From positions 186,001-250,000 of the forward strand of contig NZ_FOBW01000001.1 of assembly GCF_900109925.1 (NCBI RefSeq): a stretch of DNA of 64,000 nt, given 5' to 3'. Of this stretch, positions 1-9,288 are shown piece by piece (within the stretch, counting starts at the first letter, position 1; each line of letters starts with the position of its first letter). Under the pieces are notes generated by a model. That model was not told where the DNA came from and did not search any database. It worked only from the letters and a program-made list of their open reading frames with translations. Both the position numbers and the translations under genes were made by a program. This DNA is from Mesobacillus persicus (GTDB lineage: Bacteria > Bacillota > Bacilli > Bacillales > Cytobacillaceae).

Positions 1-1
1 C

Positions 2-121
2 ATTGATATATGGGACAAAAATCCTAACAAAAATGATGTTGGAAGCCGACCAGCGAAACTGGGTGTAATCTTAGCGGAATGGAGGACTAAATATGAAACA
101 ACAGGTGAATTCAACTATTGA
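2..121 (+). CDS. C-terminal end of an unidentified protein (5' truncated by window edge)
   Basis: An open frame enters from the left edge and runs to a TGA at 119-121. It encodes about 39 residues ending in EFNY and includes the hydrophilic stretch GSRPAKLGVILAEWRTKYE. Its last 29 bases overlap the start of the following acetyltransferase gene, the tight arrangement of a translationally coupled operon, so it probably belongs with the GNAT/menC-like pair. The visible part is too short to assign a family. Confidence 0.5.
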   Translation: MDIWDKNPNKNDVGSRPAKLGVILAEWRTKYETTGEFNY

Positions 122-902
122 AATCCGAAACCTGCAGACCGTAAAGGAACTAGAAGAAGTCCGTAAGTTAGAAGCAAATGTTTGGAGTTTCGAAGATTCG
201 GTACCAGTGAACCAAACCATTACGGTTGTTAAAAATGGTGGATTCATTTTGGGTGCCTTTTTACATAACGAATTAGTTGGTTTTCAGTATAGTTTTCCAG
301 GGTATGACGGAAACAAAATCTATCTATGTTCTCATTCACTAGGTATTCACCCTAAATACAGGAAATTAGGGATTGGTGAGAAGTTAAAGTGGGCTCAGAG
401 AGAATTAGCTTTAGAGAAAGGCTATGATCTCATCACTTGGACTTATGACCCACTTGAAACAGTTAACGGAAATCTGAATTTACATAAACTAGGAGCGGTT
501 TGTTCGACCTATCTCGTTGATGCGTATGGGGAAATGGACGATGGGTTAAATTCTGGCCTTCCGACAGATCGATTCTTAGTGGAATGGCGGACGAAGGACG
601 AGCCGCAAACGCCTAGGTTGAATGTGAATGACCGTACGCATGTGATGGAGTCAATCACTCATGGTAGCTTCTTACACCCAGGAGATATAGATCTCTCCTC
701 GGACAATCAAATTTTATTTGTTCCTGTCCCAGGAAACTTTCAAGAGATGAAAAAACATGATTTTTCGCTAGCATTAGCTTGGAGAGAGGCTACCCGGATG
801 ATTTTTACTCATTATTTAGACCATGGTTGGTTTGTGACGAATTTGGTGAAAGATGAAAACAATCCGACTCAGTACTTGTATCAATTGGAAAAGAGGTTTT
901 AG
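93..902 (+). CDS. GNAT-superfamily acetyltransferase (COG3375-like)
   Basis: A 269-aa protein with GNAT features: the acetyl-CoA loop HPKYRKLGIGEKLK (about residues 87-100) follows a hydrophobic beta-strand, and a downstream strand carries ITWTYDPLE. Proteins of this type (predicted acetyltransferases of COG3375) are commonly encoded beside enolase-superfamily N-acylamino acid racemase/o-succinylbenzoate synthase genes, as here, where the next gene starts 2 bp after the stop. That context suggests acyl transfer to or from an amino acid whose N-acyl form is racemised by the neighbour. The acceptor substrate is unknown. The ATG is preceded by GGAGG at 81-85. Confidence 0.8.
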   Translation: MKQQVNSTIEIRNLQTVKELEEVRKLEANVWSFEDSVPVNQTITVVKNGGFILGAFLHNELVGFQYSFPGYDGNKIYLCSHSLGIHPKYRKLGIGEKLKWAQRELALEKGYDLITWTYDPLETVNGNLNLHKLGAVCSTYLVDAYGEMDDGLNSGLPTDRFLVEWRTKDEPQTPRLNVNDRTHVMESITHGSFLHPGDIDLSSDNQILFVPVPGNFQEMKKHDFSLALAWREATRMIFTHYLDHGWFVTNLVKDENNPTQYLYQLEKRF

Positions 903-904
903 AG

Positions 905-2014
905 GTGGAACTGAAATCAATCACTTTAAGGCATATTAAAATGGACTTGCTGTATCCATTTACGACAAGCGTAGGTACTGAGTATGATAAGGATATTATT
1001 TTAGTAGAAGCGCTTGATAAAAATGGTTTATCAGGCTGGGGAGAATCGGTCTCAATTGTTCAGCCCATGTATAACGAAGAAACGGTTCATACCAATTGGC
1101 ATATCATGAATGATTTTTTAATTCCCTTACTAGTAAATGAGCCGATTATTCACCCTGATGAAGTGATTAAGCGATTTGAATTCGTTCGTGGCAATTTTAA
1201 TGCGAAAGCCGCAATTGAAGGAGCAGTTTGGGATTTATTTGCGAAACAACAGAATCTACCCTTAGCTAAGGCCTTGGGTGGTGTAAAGGATAAAATTGAA
1301 GTCGGCGTTAGTGTCGGAATTCAAGAATCGGAATCTAAATTGCTTCAGCAAATTGAAGGGTATCTGCGGGAAGGTTATAAGAGAATCAAGGTGAAAATCA
1401 AACCGGAGTGGGATATCAAAATCCTTAGGAGCATCCGAAAGCAATTTCCAGATATTCAGCTAATGGCAGACGCGAACTGTGCTTATACTCTAGATGATCT
1501 TGATCATCTCCGTCATCTAGATGAATTCAATTTAACCATGATTGAGCAGCCGTTGGCACATGACGATATTATTGACCATGCCAAGCTACAGGCAAAACTT
1601 GTAACACCGATTTGCCTTGATGAAAGCATCCATAGTGCCGAAGATGCCCGAAAGGCGATTGAATTAGGAAGCTGTAAAATCATCAATCTTAAAATCGGCC
1701 GGGTGGGCGGTTTAACAGAATCAAAGAAAATTCACGATATTTGTGAAAAACACAATATTCCGCTTTGGTGTGGCGGCATGCTTGAAGCTGGAATTGGAAG
1801 AGCCCATAATATTGCGATTACTTCTTTGGCTAACTTTACGTTCCCAGGTGATACGGCACCTTCTTCTCACTATTGGAAACGAGACATCATTGAACCAGAA
1901 GTTGAAATGAAGGACGGGTATATCGTGATTCCGGATAAACCAGGGATCGGCTATGAACCGAATTTACAGGTGATTGATGAGTTAACAATTAACCAGAAAA
2001 CCATTCATTTTTAA
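905..2014 (+). CDS. menC: o-succinylbenzoate synthase / N-acylamino acid racemase (enolase superfamily)
   Basis: A 369-aa protein of the muconate-lactonising subgroup of the enolase superfamily. Catalytic residues are in place: K162-x-K164 (RIKVKIKP), metal ligands D189 (MADAN), E214 (IEQPL) and D239 (CLDES), and the opposing base K263 (NLKIG). Members either make o-succinylbenzoate for menaquinone or racemise N-acylamino acids, and several do both. The absence of other men genes and the adjacent GNAT favour a racemase role (inference). The GTG start lies 2 bp behind the upstream stop, with AGAGG inside the upstream gene as ribosome site. Confidence 0.85.
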   Translation: MELKSITLRHIKMDLLYPFTTSVGTEYDKDIILVEALDKNGLSGWGESVSIVQPMYNEETVHTNWHIMNDFLIPLLVNEPIIHPDEVIKRFEFVRGNFNAKAAIEGAVWDLFAKQQNLPLAKALGGVKDKIEVGVSVGIQESESKLLQQIEGYLREGYKRIKVKIKPEWDIKILRSIRKQFPDIQLMADANCAYTLDDLDHLRHLDEFNLTMIEQPLAHDDIIDHAKLQAKLVTPICLDESIHSAEDARKAIELGSCKIINLKIGRVGGLTESKKIHDICEKHNIPLWCGGMLEAGIGRAHNIAITSLANFTFPGDTAPSSHYWKRDIIEPEVEMKDGYIVIPDKPGIGYEPNLQVIDELTINQKTIHF

Positions 2015-2139
2015 ATTTCTTAGTCTAAATTAGCGGGTACGTCAATACAAATTAAAAAAATGAAATTGTTACCAAATGCTTTGATGATGGATTGTTTATT
2101 GCCATTATTGAAGCATTTTTAATTTTCAGAGCACTTCGG

Positions 2140-2184
2140 TTGATGAAAGATATAATTGTGCTATAATGAATGAATATTCACTCA
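2140..2184 (+). promoter_or_regulatory. SigA-like promoter overlapped by a FadR-type operator
   Basis: TTGATG (2140-2145) and TATAAT (2162-2167) are 16 bp apart. Starting on the last base of the -10 box, TGAATGAATATTCACTCA (2167-2184) is a near-palindrome that differs at one position from the FadR (YsiA) box described for B. subtilis (TGAATGAMTANTCATTCA). A repressor there would block the promoter of the following MBL-fold gene. Direct sequence match; the regulator is inferred. Confidence 0.6.
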
Positions 2185-2220
2185 TTTTTGTGAAACTTCT
2201 TTCATTACGAGGTGGTAAAA

Positions 2221-3114
2221 ATGCAACGCATCGGTCCAATAATGATTATTGAGGGTCCTAATAATAGCAGCAAGGTGCCGTATTCCAGAAGTTTGTATAT
2301 TGATTGCTCTGAGAAGGTGTTAATCGACTCTGGTGCAGATCCTGAGAGCTTATTAAAGCTTGATCAAGAGTATGGGATTGAGTTGATTGTAAATACTCAC
2401 TATCATCCCGATCACACGACACATAATTATCTGTTTCCAAATGCAACGAAATTAATCAATCCAATCGAGTATGATACGGCTCAATCGATCGAAGGAATTG
2501 CACGAGCTAACGGTGTCTATCAGGAGTGGGGACCCAAGGGAGTTGAGGTATGGAAGAAAAATCTTCCGCCAAAATGGATGAAGAGCTTGGGGCAACTGTC
2601 TGGAACGTATGAATACGAGAAAGAGTATGATTTCGGTGGGGTAAAGGTTGAATTTTTACATACACCAGGACATACTAGTGGTCTTTCCTGTCCTTATTTC
2701 ACTGAACTTGGTGTCGTCTTTGCTAGCGATTATGATATGACTTCTTTTGGCCCGTGGTATAACGGAACAGACGGTGACATTGATGATTTTATTCGTTCAG
2801 GGAAAAGGCTACTGGAGCTTGATGCAGATACCTATATAACTGGTCATCAAAAGGGTGTTTTTACAAAACAAGAATTTGAGCAAGCAATGGATACCTATCT
2901 CGCTATCATTGAGAAGCGGGATGAAAAAATTGAGTATTATGTCCGTCAGGGGCTGACATTTGATGAGCTCACGAGCATTGGGATTTTTTATCCAAAGAGG
3001 ACATTAGAGAATGGAATCCTTAAGACATGGGAGCGGACAGGAATACGCAAGCATCTCGAGCGGTTGGGCCTAACTGTGCCTGATGACGGTAAAGTATATG
3101 TGAGTAGCAAATGA
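2221..3114 (+). CDS. MBL-fold metallo-hydrolase
   Basis: A 297-aa metallo-beta-lactamase-fold protein. The zinc motif HxHxDH is seen as THYHPDHT (H60, H62, D64, H65), followed by HTPGHTSG, an SDYD segment and a late TGHQKG, the usual series of metal ligands. The C-terminal about 80 residues are a helical cap. ATG at 2221 is chosen over an in-frame GTG at 2212 because GAGGTGG (2208-2214) is then correctly spaced. The FadR-like operator on its promoter suggests a link to fatty-acid or acyl-CoA metabolism, for example as a thioesterase-like hydrolase (inference). The substrate is not known. Confidence 0.8.
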   Translation: MQRIGPIMIIEGPNNSSKVPYSRSLYIDCSEKVLIDSGADPESLLKLDQEYGIELIVNTHYHPDHTTHNYLFPNATKLINPIEYDTAQSIEGIARANGVYQEWGPKGVEVWKKNLPPKWMKSLGQLSGTYEYEKEYDFGGVKVEFLHTPGHTSGLSCPYFTELGVVFASDYDMTSFGPWYNGTDGDIDDFIRSGKRLLELDADTYITGHQKGVFTKQEFEQAMDTYLAIIEKRDEKIEYYVRQGLTFDELTSIGIFYPKRTLENGILKTWERTGIRKHLERLGLTVPDDGKVYVSSK

Positions 3115-3115
3115 G

Positions 3116-3150
3116 AGAAGAAATAGCTTACATGCTATTTCTTCTTTATT
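3116..3150 (+). terminator. Rho-independent terminator
   Basis: 12-bp perfect stem (3116-3127 with 3134-3145, loop TTACAT) followed by a T-rich tail, just after the MBL-fold gene. Confidence 0.8.
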
Positions 3151-3222
3151 TTGGATAAGGAAAAATAAATAGGCGAAAACTATTATAGGTTTCACACACA
3201 TTCTTAATAAGGTGGTTTATTA

Positions 3223-4068
3223 ATGGAAAAAAACATGTCTTATGGAAGTGATTATAAATACGTTCCTGCCACTTCAATAGGTAGTGGAATTGGGATTGAG
3301 GTTCTGCCTGACCTTTATTCTCATACAGTTCAAATTGTGAATATCTGTTTGGTAGGAGATCCTAATAAAAAAGATTTCGTATTGGTTGATGCAGGGATGC
3401 CTGAATCAGCTGATGAGATTATTTCCGCAACAGAAGAACGATTTGGTGCGAATACACCACCAAAAGCGATTATTCTAACACATGGACACTTTGATCATGT
3501 CGGAGCAATCGTTGAATTGGTCAAATATTGGAACGTGCCGGTGTATGCTCATGAATTAGAATTGCCTTATTTGACTGGGAAAAAGAAGTACCCAGAACCG
3601 GATGCAACAGTGGAAGGGGGCATGGTGGCGAAAATGTCTCCAATGTTTCCGAACGAGCCGGTACAGTTAGGGGATCATGTTCAGGCACTTCCTGCGGACG
3701 GTAGCGTGCCGGAAATGCCAGGGTTTAAATGGATTCACACTCCAGGCCATACGGTAGGACATATCTCGTTATTTAGGGAACAAGACCGGGCGTTGATTGC
3801 TGGAGATGCTTTTATTACTGTGAAACAAGAATATCTTCATAAGGTGCTGACGCAAGAACAGGAAATTAGCGGTCCGCCACGTTATCTGACGCCTGATTGG
3901 AAGGCAGCTAAGGAATCGGTACAAAAATTGGAGGCGCTTAAGCCATCCGTTGCTGTTACAGGGCATGGATTACCGATGGCCGGTGAGTTGTTGGCGACGA
4001 GCTTAGATAAACTTGCTCGTGAGTTCGATCAAATTGCAGTACCGGATTATGGGAAGTATTTGAATTAG
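3223..4068 (+). CDS. MBL-fold metallo-hydrolase
   Basis: A 281-aa metallo-beta-lactamase-fold hydrolase with motif THGHFDHVG (H87, H89, D91, H92), a second ligand block HTPGHTVGH, GDAF, and a C-terminal TGHG. This is the glyoxalase-II/lactonase-like arrangement with two zinc sites. It is only distantly like the preceding MBL protein and has its own ribosome site (AAGGTGG) and terminators on both sides, so it is a separate transcription unit. Substrate not identifiable from the sequence. Confidence 0.8.
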   Translation: MEKNMSYGSDYKYVPATSIGSGIGIEVLPDLYSHTVQIVNICLVGDPNKKDFVLVDAGMPESADEIISATEERFGANTPPKAIILTHGHFDHVGAIVELVKYWNVPVYAHELELPYLTGKKKYPEPDATVEGGMVAKMSPMFPNEPVQLGDHVQALPADGSVPEMPGFKWIHTPGHTVGHISLFREQDRALIAGDAFITVKQEYLHKVLTQEQEISGPPRYLTPDWKAAKESVQKLEALKPSVAVTGHGLPMAGELLATSLDKLAREFDQIAVPDYGKYLN

Positions 4069-4080
4069 GTTGAGTTGGAA

Positions 4081-4108
4081 GGGCAGATTTAGAGTCTGCC
4101 CTTTTTTG
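4081..4108 (+). terminator. Rho-independent terminator
   Basis: GGGCAGA / TCTGCCC stem followed by six T residues, directly after the second MBL-fold gene. Confidence 0.85.
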
Positions 4109-4271
4109 TTTCGTGGCATATAGCTATGGGGTTACCAATTCTGAGCTACGTCAATTTCTTCGGCTTCCAACCTCCCGATCCACTACTCATCTGTTTTCCT
4201 TACTGAATCTTCCTTATAATGGTAGCACACGTAACCGAATTTTTTTTCAAAAGAGTAACCATGGCAGGAGG

Positions 4272-5474
4272 TTAGTCGAAAATCGAAACTGCCTTATTAG
4301 CAATAGCAGCGAGCTCGAGGGTTTCAAGTGTGCGGCAGTATTCACTTTGTATCTCTCCATTTGCCGTTACATTGTCGTCTTTAAGGTAGTATACGACCTT
4401 CCAGTCATCGAACCAATCAGCAATCTCTGCCTCCTCATGTGTTTGGTCCTTCCAAGCTAGCTCCAACTTTGGACTATAAATGCGTGGAGAACCAGTTGTC
4501 AGCTTACAAGCGACAATTCTTGGTTTCCATTGTAAACTAGGAACCCCTTCATCCACATAATGGAAAAGGTGTGGCCAATAATCCATTCGCGAACCTGTGT
4601 GAGGGTGTTTAACAGCCCAGCTTTCAATTGCTTTCAAGCGTTCTTGATCACCAAAGAGAATCTTATACAAACGTTTCCCGATTAAAATTCGTTCGTGCAT
4701 GCTTTCGAAGTGATGAACCGTATTTCCAACCAGCTTTGTTTTATCATCACTCGAATAAGGAAAGAGAATATGATTCATCGACAAAAGATCCTGGAGCTTA
4801 AATTCAAAAGTACTTAACACTTTCTCTTTATAAACTGGATTTTGGACTACTCTTGATTCGAGATAACTTTGCTCGTTAATTACTAGGGCTATCGTTACTA
4901 AAGAGGAGTCACGAATTTTCCAGAAATGATTCCAAACGGTTTCCATAAAGGTGGATACACGCAAATGAGGCAAGAGGTGAAAAAGGTTTTGAGATTGACC
5001 CAAGCTCTTTTTGTACAGCAATAATTGCGGAAAAGCATCTTGAAAAATAAGCCAGTTGCTACGTTCTAGAAAATAAAAGAAGGATTTTCTTTCTTTTAAG
5101 GTCATGAGCTTACTCAAAAACCCACCCTTTAAATCAGTCATATTATAGCCACCATTACGCGAGACCATATGAGCCATAAAAGACCAATGGATTTCTGGGT
5201 GTTCTTGATAAAAATCTAGGTAGGCTTTTGTCCTGGTGATATTATTTTTATTCAAAGTGTTTGTTTGCTCGTTGATTTCTTTAACAAGGTTTCGTTCTGT
5301 AGGTGTTAAAGTCGGGAGAAGACTAGGCTTTTTAATTTGTTTTTTTAACTCTTTTTTAATTTTTAAAAGAGAGGGCGAAAGTGATTTTGATTCATCTTTA
5401 TTAAACAGAAACAATGGATTCACCTCTCTGATGAATGGTTCTTTTGTCCAATGAATATGTATGGATGAAGTCAT
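4272..5474 (-). CDS. DUF2515 family protein (YppC-like)
   Basis: A protein of up to 400 aa resembling the Bacillus DUF2515 family (B. subtilis YppC): a hydrophilic N-terminus, then RNGGYNMTDLKG and aromatic-rich helices (for example ERSNWLIFQDAFPQLL), ending HTGSRMDYWPHLFHY and WKDQTHEE. No catalytic motif is known for the family. The longest frame starts at ATG 5474, only 20 bp from the divergent sqhC start and without a good ribosome site. An in-frame TTG at 5412-5414 is preceded by AGAGAGGTG at good spacing and would leave about 80 bp for divergent promoters, so the true start may be there (380 aa). Confidence 0.7.
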   Translation of the reverse strand: MTSSIHIHWTKEPFIREVNPLFLFNKDESKSLSPSLLKIKKELKKQIKKPSLLPTLTPTERNLVKEINEQTNTLNKNNITRTKAYLDFYQEHPEIHWSFMAHMVSRNGGYNMTDLKGGFLSKLMTLKERKSFFYFLERSNWLIFQDAFPQLLLYKKSLGQSQNLFHLLPHLRVSTFMETVWNHFWKIRDSSLVTIALVINEQSYLESRVVQNPVYKEKVLSTFEFKLQDLLSMNHILFPYSSDDKTKLVGNTVHHFESMHERILIGKRLYKILFGDQERLKAIESWAVKHPHTGSRMDYWPHLFHYVDEGVPSLQWKPRIVACKLTTGSPRIYSPKLELAWKDQTHEEAEIADWFDDWKVVYYLKDDNVTANGEIQSEYCRTLETLELAAIANKAVSIFD

Positions 5475-5494
5475 TCTTACAGGAGTGGACGGTA

Positions 5495-7381
5495 ATGACG
5501 GATAGACTAGTAGTGGAGGGAATGGAGCGAATAATTGAAACCTTAAAGCAGGATCAAGCTCCTAATGGCACCTGGAATTATCCATTTGAAACAGGAATTT
5601 CTACTGATAGTTATATGATCATTCTATTAAGGACATTAGAAAGTCATGATGAAAACTTGATAAAGCAGTTAACGGAACGCATCTTAAGCAAGCAACAGGA
5701 CAACGGAGCATGGAAACTTTTTTATGATGAGGGAGCAGGCAATTTGACGGCAACCATCGATGCATACTATGCACTACTTTATTCTGGGTATTATCCTAAA
5801 AACGACAAGCGGTTACAGGCTGCAAAAAGATTCATCCTAGCTAACGGTGGCTTAGAGAAGGCACATATGTTCACAAAAATCATGCTTGCCGTGACAGGAC
5901 AACATAAATGGCCTGTGTTCTTTCCAATTCCAATTGAAGTCATCTTAATTCCACCAACCTTTCCAATTAATTTCTATAGCTTTTCAGAATACGGAAGAGC
6001 AAACATGACTCCGATAATGATCCTTGCCAATCGGAAGTTTCATATCAAGACAAAGGAAAGTCCTGACATGACCGATTTATTTGTGAGCCGGGATAGAAAT
6101 TTTTATCATACAAGGGAGGAAGAACAGTGGCGTTCTTTTTATAAGGATGTAAAGTCTTCCATAAAAAAAATCGTAGGTTTTCCACAGGAACTTCATCGAC
6201 TGGCTATAAACGAAGCGAAACAATATATGCTTAACAGAATCGAACCGGACGGGACGTTTTATGGTTATTTTAGTTCAACCTTTTTAATGATCTTTGCACT
6301 CTTAGCTCTTGGGTATCCGAAAAATCATCCAACGATAACAAACGCTGTTAACGGCCTAAAATCTATGAGGACAGAACTAGATGGTCACCCCCATATCCAG
6401 TACACAACGGCAACCGTGTGGAATACATCCTTAATCAGTTATGCACTGCAGGAAGCAGGTGTATCCCCTAAGGATCCTATGATAAAACAAGCAAATGATT
6501 ATTTGCTTCGCCGGCAACATGTTAAATACGGTGACTGGGTCGTTCATAATCCACATGCATTTCCAGGAGGATGGGGCTTTGCCGATGTTAACACCATTCA
6601 CCCTGATGTAGATGATACAACCGCATCTTTAAGGTCTATTGCAAGTGAGGTTACCCTTCAACCAAATGTTCGCGGGGCTTGGGAGCGTGGAACTTTGTGG
6701 GTATTATCAATGCAGAATGATGATGGTGGGTGGCCAGCCTTTGAAAAAAATACTGATAGTAAGTTAATAAAGCTCTTGCCCGTTGAAAAAGCAGAGTATC
6801 TTTTAACTGATCCTTCTTCAGCAGATTTAACAGGCAGGACATTGGAATTTCTCGGTTCATCTACAAACCTCGTTAAAACTCATCCAGCAATAAGTGCCGG
6901 TATCGATTGGCTCATCCAAAACCAAGAGAAAGATGGTTCTTGGTATGGACGGTGGGGAATTTGCTATATTTATGGAACTTGGGCCGCTGTCACTGGATTA
7001 AGATCCGTTAGAGTTCGCTCAAATAATTCGACAATCAAAAAAGCGGTAAATTGGCTTGAAAGCATTCAAAACCCCGATGGAGGGTGGGGAGAATCGTGTA
7101 GGAGCGATTCAAATAATGAGTATGTGCCATTAAAAGCTAGTACATTAACACATACAGCTTGGGCGTTGGATGCTCTTATTTCGGTATCGGAAAAGCCAAC
7201 CAGAGCAATTATCAAGGGGATAGAATTTTTAGTGAAAAACCTTGATAGAGAGGACTGGACGACAGACTATCCAAAAGGGCAGGGAATGGCTGGGAATTTT
7301 TATATTCATTATCATAGTTATCGATATATCTTTCCGTTGCTCACCCTCGCCCATTACCGAAACAAATTTATGGAAAATTAA
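5495..7381 (+). CDS. sqhC: Squalene-hopene cyclase family (sporulenol synthase)
   Basis: A 628-aa class II terpene cyclase, close to the B. subtilis SqhC length of about 632 aa. The catalytic acid motif DxDD appears as HPDVDDTTA (D371-V-D373-D374), and several QW repeats are visible, such as QQDNGAWKL, QNDDGGWPAF, QEKDGSWYGRWG and QNPDGGWGE. In Bacillus this enzyme cyclises tetraprenyl-beta-curcumene to sporulenol, a sesquarterpene of the spore membrane. ATG 5495 is chosen because AGGAG lies at 5481-5485; a longer frame from 5435 would run into the divergent gene. No terminator separates it from trpB. Confidence 0.9.
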   Translation: MTDRLVVEGMERIIETLKQDQAPNGTWNYPFETGISTDSYMIILLRTLESHDENLIKQLTERILSKQQDNGAWKLFYDEGAGNLTATIDAYYALLYSGYYPKNDKRLQAAKRFILANGGLEKAHMFTKIMLAVTGQHKWPVFFPIPIEVILIPPTFPINFYSFSEYGRANMTPIMILANRKFHIKTKESPDMTDLFVSRDRNFYHTREEEQWRSFYKDVKSSIKKIVGFPQELHRLAINEAKQYMLNRIEPDGTFYGYFSSTFLMIFALLALGYPKNHPTITNAVNGLKSMRTELDGHPHIQYTTATVWNTSLISYALQEAGVSPKDPMIKQANDYLLRRQHVKYGDWVVHNPHAFPGGWGFADVNTIHPDVDDTTASLRSIASEVTLQPNVRGAWERGTLWVLSMQNDDGGWPAFEKNTDSKLIKLLPVEKAEYLLTDPSSADLTGRTLEFLGSSTNLVKTHPAISAGIDWLIQNQEKDGSWYGRWGICYIYGTWAAVTGLRSVRVRSNNSTIKKAVNWLESIQNPDGGWGESCRSDSNNEYVPLKASTLTHTAWALDALISVSEKPTRAIIKGIEFLVKNLDREDWTTDYPKGQGMAGNFYIHYHSYRYIFPLLTLAHYRNKFMEN

Positions 7382-7451
7382 TCGAATATTTGTTAAATTT
7401 AAAGAGTAAAGGTTTACTGAAAAAATAGTTGAGAAGGAGTCGAGAAGAGAA

Positions 7452-8621
7452 ATGACGAGTATGAGCACAGAGACGAAGGGCTTTTATGGAGAGTTTGGCG
7501 GGAGTTTTGTTCCTGAGAACCTTCAAGAAGTAATGGATATCTTAGAAGAACAATTTTTAAAGTATAAAGATGATCCCGAATTTCAGGAAGAATTTAAGTT
7601 TTATTTAAAAGAATATGTAGGCCGCGAGAATCCGCTTACCTATGCTGAAAATTTAACAACTCAACTTGGCGGGGCAAAAATTTACTTAAAACGAGAAGAT
7701 TTAAACCATACAGGTTCGCATAAAATTAATAATGTGCTAGGTCAAATTTTATTAGCAAAACGCATGGGTGCAAAACGCGTGATTGCAGAAACCGGTGCGG
7801 GCCAGCATGGAGTTGCAACGGCTACCGTTTGTGCAATGTTCGGGATGGAATGTATAATCTACATGGGGAAACTAGACACCGAACGCCAAGCGCTAAACGT
7901 GTTTCGGATGGAATTACTAGGTGCGAAGGTCGTTGCGGTAGAAGCGGGACAAGGGCGTTTGAAAGATGCTGTTGATGCGGCGCTTGGAGATTTAGTAGAA
8001 AACTACCAAAACACCTTTTACCTGCTAGGTTCAGCTGTCGGTCCTCATCCATATCCTGAGATGGTCAAACACTTTCAATCGGTTATAAGTGAAGAATCTA
8101 AACGGCAGATTCTAGAAAAAGAAGGGAAGTTGCCTACCGCTGTCCTTGCTTGTACAGGGGGAGGAAGCAATGCAATTGGTTCATTCGCTCATTATATTGA
8201 TGAACCAGGCGTTCGGTTAATCGGTGTCGAGCCTGCTGAAGCCGCGACAATGGCCGAAGGTGTTCCTGCTGTGATCCATGGTTTCAAATGTTTGACATTA
8301 CTAGATGAACAAGGTCAACCAAAACCTACCTACTCGATTGCAGCCGGTTTAGATTATCCAGGCGTTGGACCTGAACATAGTCAGCTGAAAGTTAGTGGGC
8401 GTGCGGAGTACGTAACCGCTAGTGGCCAAGAGGCATTAGACGCTTTTCAGTTACTGTCCAAGACAGAAGGGATCATCCCTGCGCTTGAAAGTTCTCATGC
8501 TGTTGCTCACGCGGTAAAACTGGCTAAAGAACTTACAAAAGATGATATCATTATCATCAATGTGTCTGGCCGTGGGGATAAAGATGTTGAACAAGTATTT
8601 AAGATGTTAAATCAGAAATAA
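7452..8621 (+). CDS. trpB: Tryptophan synthase beta chain
   Basis: A 389-aa PLP enzyme of the TrpB1 type that condenses indole with serine. The PLP lysine is K91 in TGSHKINN, the substrate loop is [10 protein letters not shown], and the phosphate-binding loop is [10 protein letters not shown]. The rest of the trp operon is absent from the window and no T-box or TRAP-like leader is visible upstream. It lies 70 bp after sqhC with AAGGAG at 7434-7439. An alternative in-frame ATG occurs at 7461. It may be the only TrpB or a second, stand-alone copy; the genome would tell. Confidence 0.93.
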   Translation: MTSMSTETKGFYGEFGGSFVPENLQEVMDILEEQFLKYKDDPEFQEEFKFYLKEYVGRENPLTYAENLTTQLGGAKIYLKREDLNHTGSHKINNVLGQILLAKRMGAKRVIAETGAGQHGVATATVCAMFGMECIIYMGKLDTERQALNVFRMELLGAKVVAVEAGQGRLKDAVDAALGDLVENYQNTFYLLGSAVGPHPYPEMVKHFQSVISEESKRQILEKEGKLPTAVLACTGGGSNAIGSFAHYIDEPGVRLIGVEPAEAATMAEGVPAVIHGFKCLTLLDEQGQPKPTYSIAAGLDYPGVGPEHSQLKVSGRAEYVTASGQEALDAFQLLSKTEGIIPALESSHAVAHAVKLAKELTKDDIIIINVSGRGDKDVEQVFKMLNQK

Positions 8622-8625
8622 TTTG

Positions 8626-8658
8626 AAAGCAGCCGTCCTAAAGACAGGCTGCTTTTTA
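8626..8658 (+). terminator. Rho-independent terminator
   Basis: AGCAGCC / GGCTGCT stem with a T tract directly after trpB and before the convergent DUF2512 gene. Confidence 0.8.
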
Positions 8659-8674
8659 CTTACAAAAGTGAAAG

Positions 8675-9151
8675 TTACTTTTGTTTTTCTTCGTTATTAT
8701 TCCCCTCAGGACTTCTCACATCGGGTTTGACAGGAGCGAATTCCTCTGCATTCTCAGCTGAGTATTGTAAACGAGGCAATTCCCCACGATTATTAATCGT
8801 ACTGTCCCCATCGACAATATTTTTCTTAAGGTATTGGTGAAAGAAAAATTCAAAAAGCGTAACTCCAATAGCTGCAACCAATGAGATTCCAAATGTACTC
8901 ACGCCAACAGTCATATTGAGCGTTAGCAACCAAAGGAGAGCAAAGGATAAACCGAAATCAGCAATGGTCGCTGTAACATTGTTTGTTCTCGGCAGAATCA
9001 GCATATCCCCTAGTAAATAAGAAGCAACACCAAGTACTAAAGATATGACAAAGATATTCGTAAATGCCATTCCAAAGAACAAACCGAGAACGACATATAA
9101 AAGAACAAGGCACGCAATAAATTTTATTGCAATCGCTGTTAAATGCTTCAT
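8675..9151 (-). CDS. DUF2512 family membrane protein (YndM-like)
   Basis: A 158-aa protein with four hydrophobic segments in the first about 110 residues (starting KFIACLVLLYVVLGLFF), short connecting loops, and a hydrophilic tail rich in Glu/Asn. Length and layout fit the DUF2512/YndM family of Bacillus, whose function is unknown. AGGAGG precedes the ATG by 9 bases. It reads convergently with trpB. Confidence 0.8.
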   Translation of the reverse strand: MKHLTAIAIKFIACLVLLYVVLGLFFGMAFTNIFVISLVLGVASYLLGDMLILPRTNNVTATIADFGLSFALLWLLTLNMTVGVSTFGISLVAAIGVTLFEFFFHQYLKKNIVDGDSTINNRGELPRLQYSAENAEEFAPVKPDVRSPEGNNNEEKQK

Positions 9152-9240
9152 GCTGCAAAACCTCCTATGTACAATATTTTGTTTGATTTCCTGATTTATT
9201 ATTCAAGGGGGATATGTAGATTGTCATGAGCAAAAAAATA

Positions 9241-9270
9241 AAAAAAAGACGGGGGGACCCCCGTCTTATA
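9241..9270 (-). terminator. Rho-independent terminator of cstA
   Basis: On the minus strand a GACGGGGG / CCCCCGTC stem followed by a run of seven or more T, 20 bp after the cstA stop. Confidence 0.85.
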
Positions 9271-9288
9271 AAACAAATAAAATTAAGT

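Noticed and set aside
4113-4460. 115-aa plus-strand ORF after the MBL gene
   Set aside because: Mostly antisense to the DUF2515 gene, no ribosome site, low-complexity residues.
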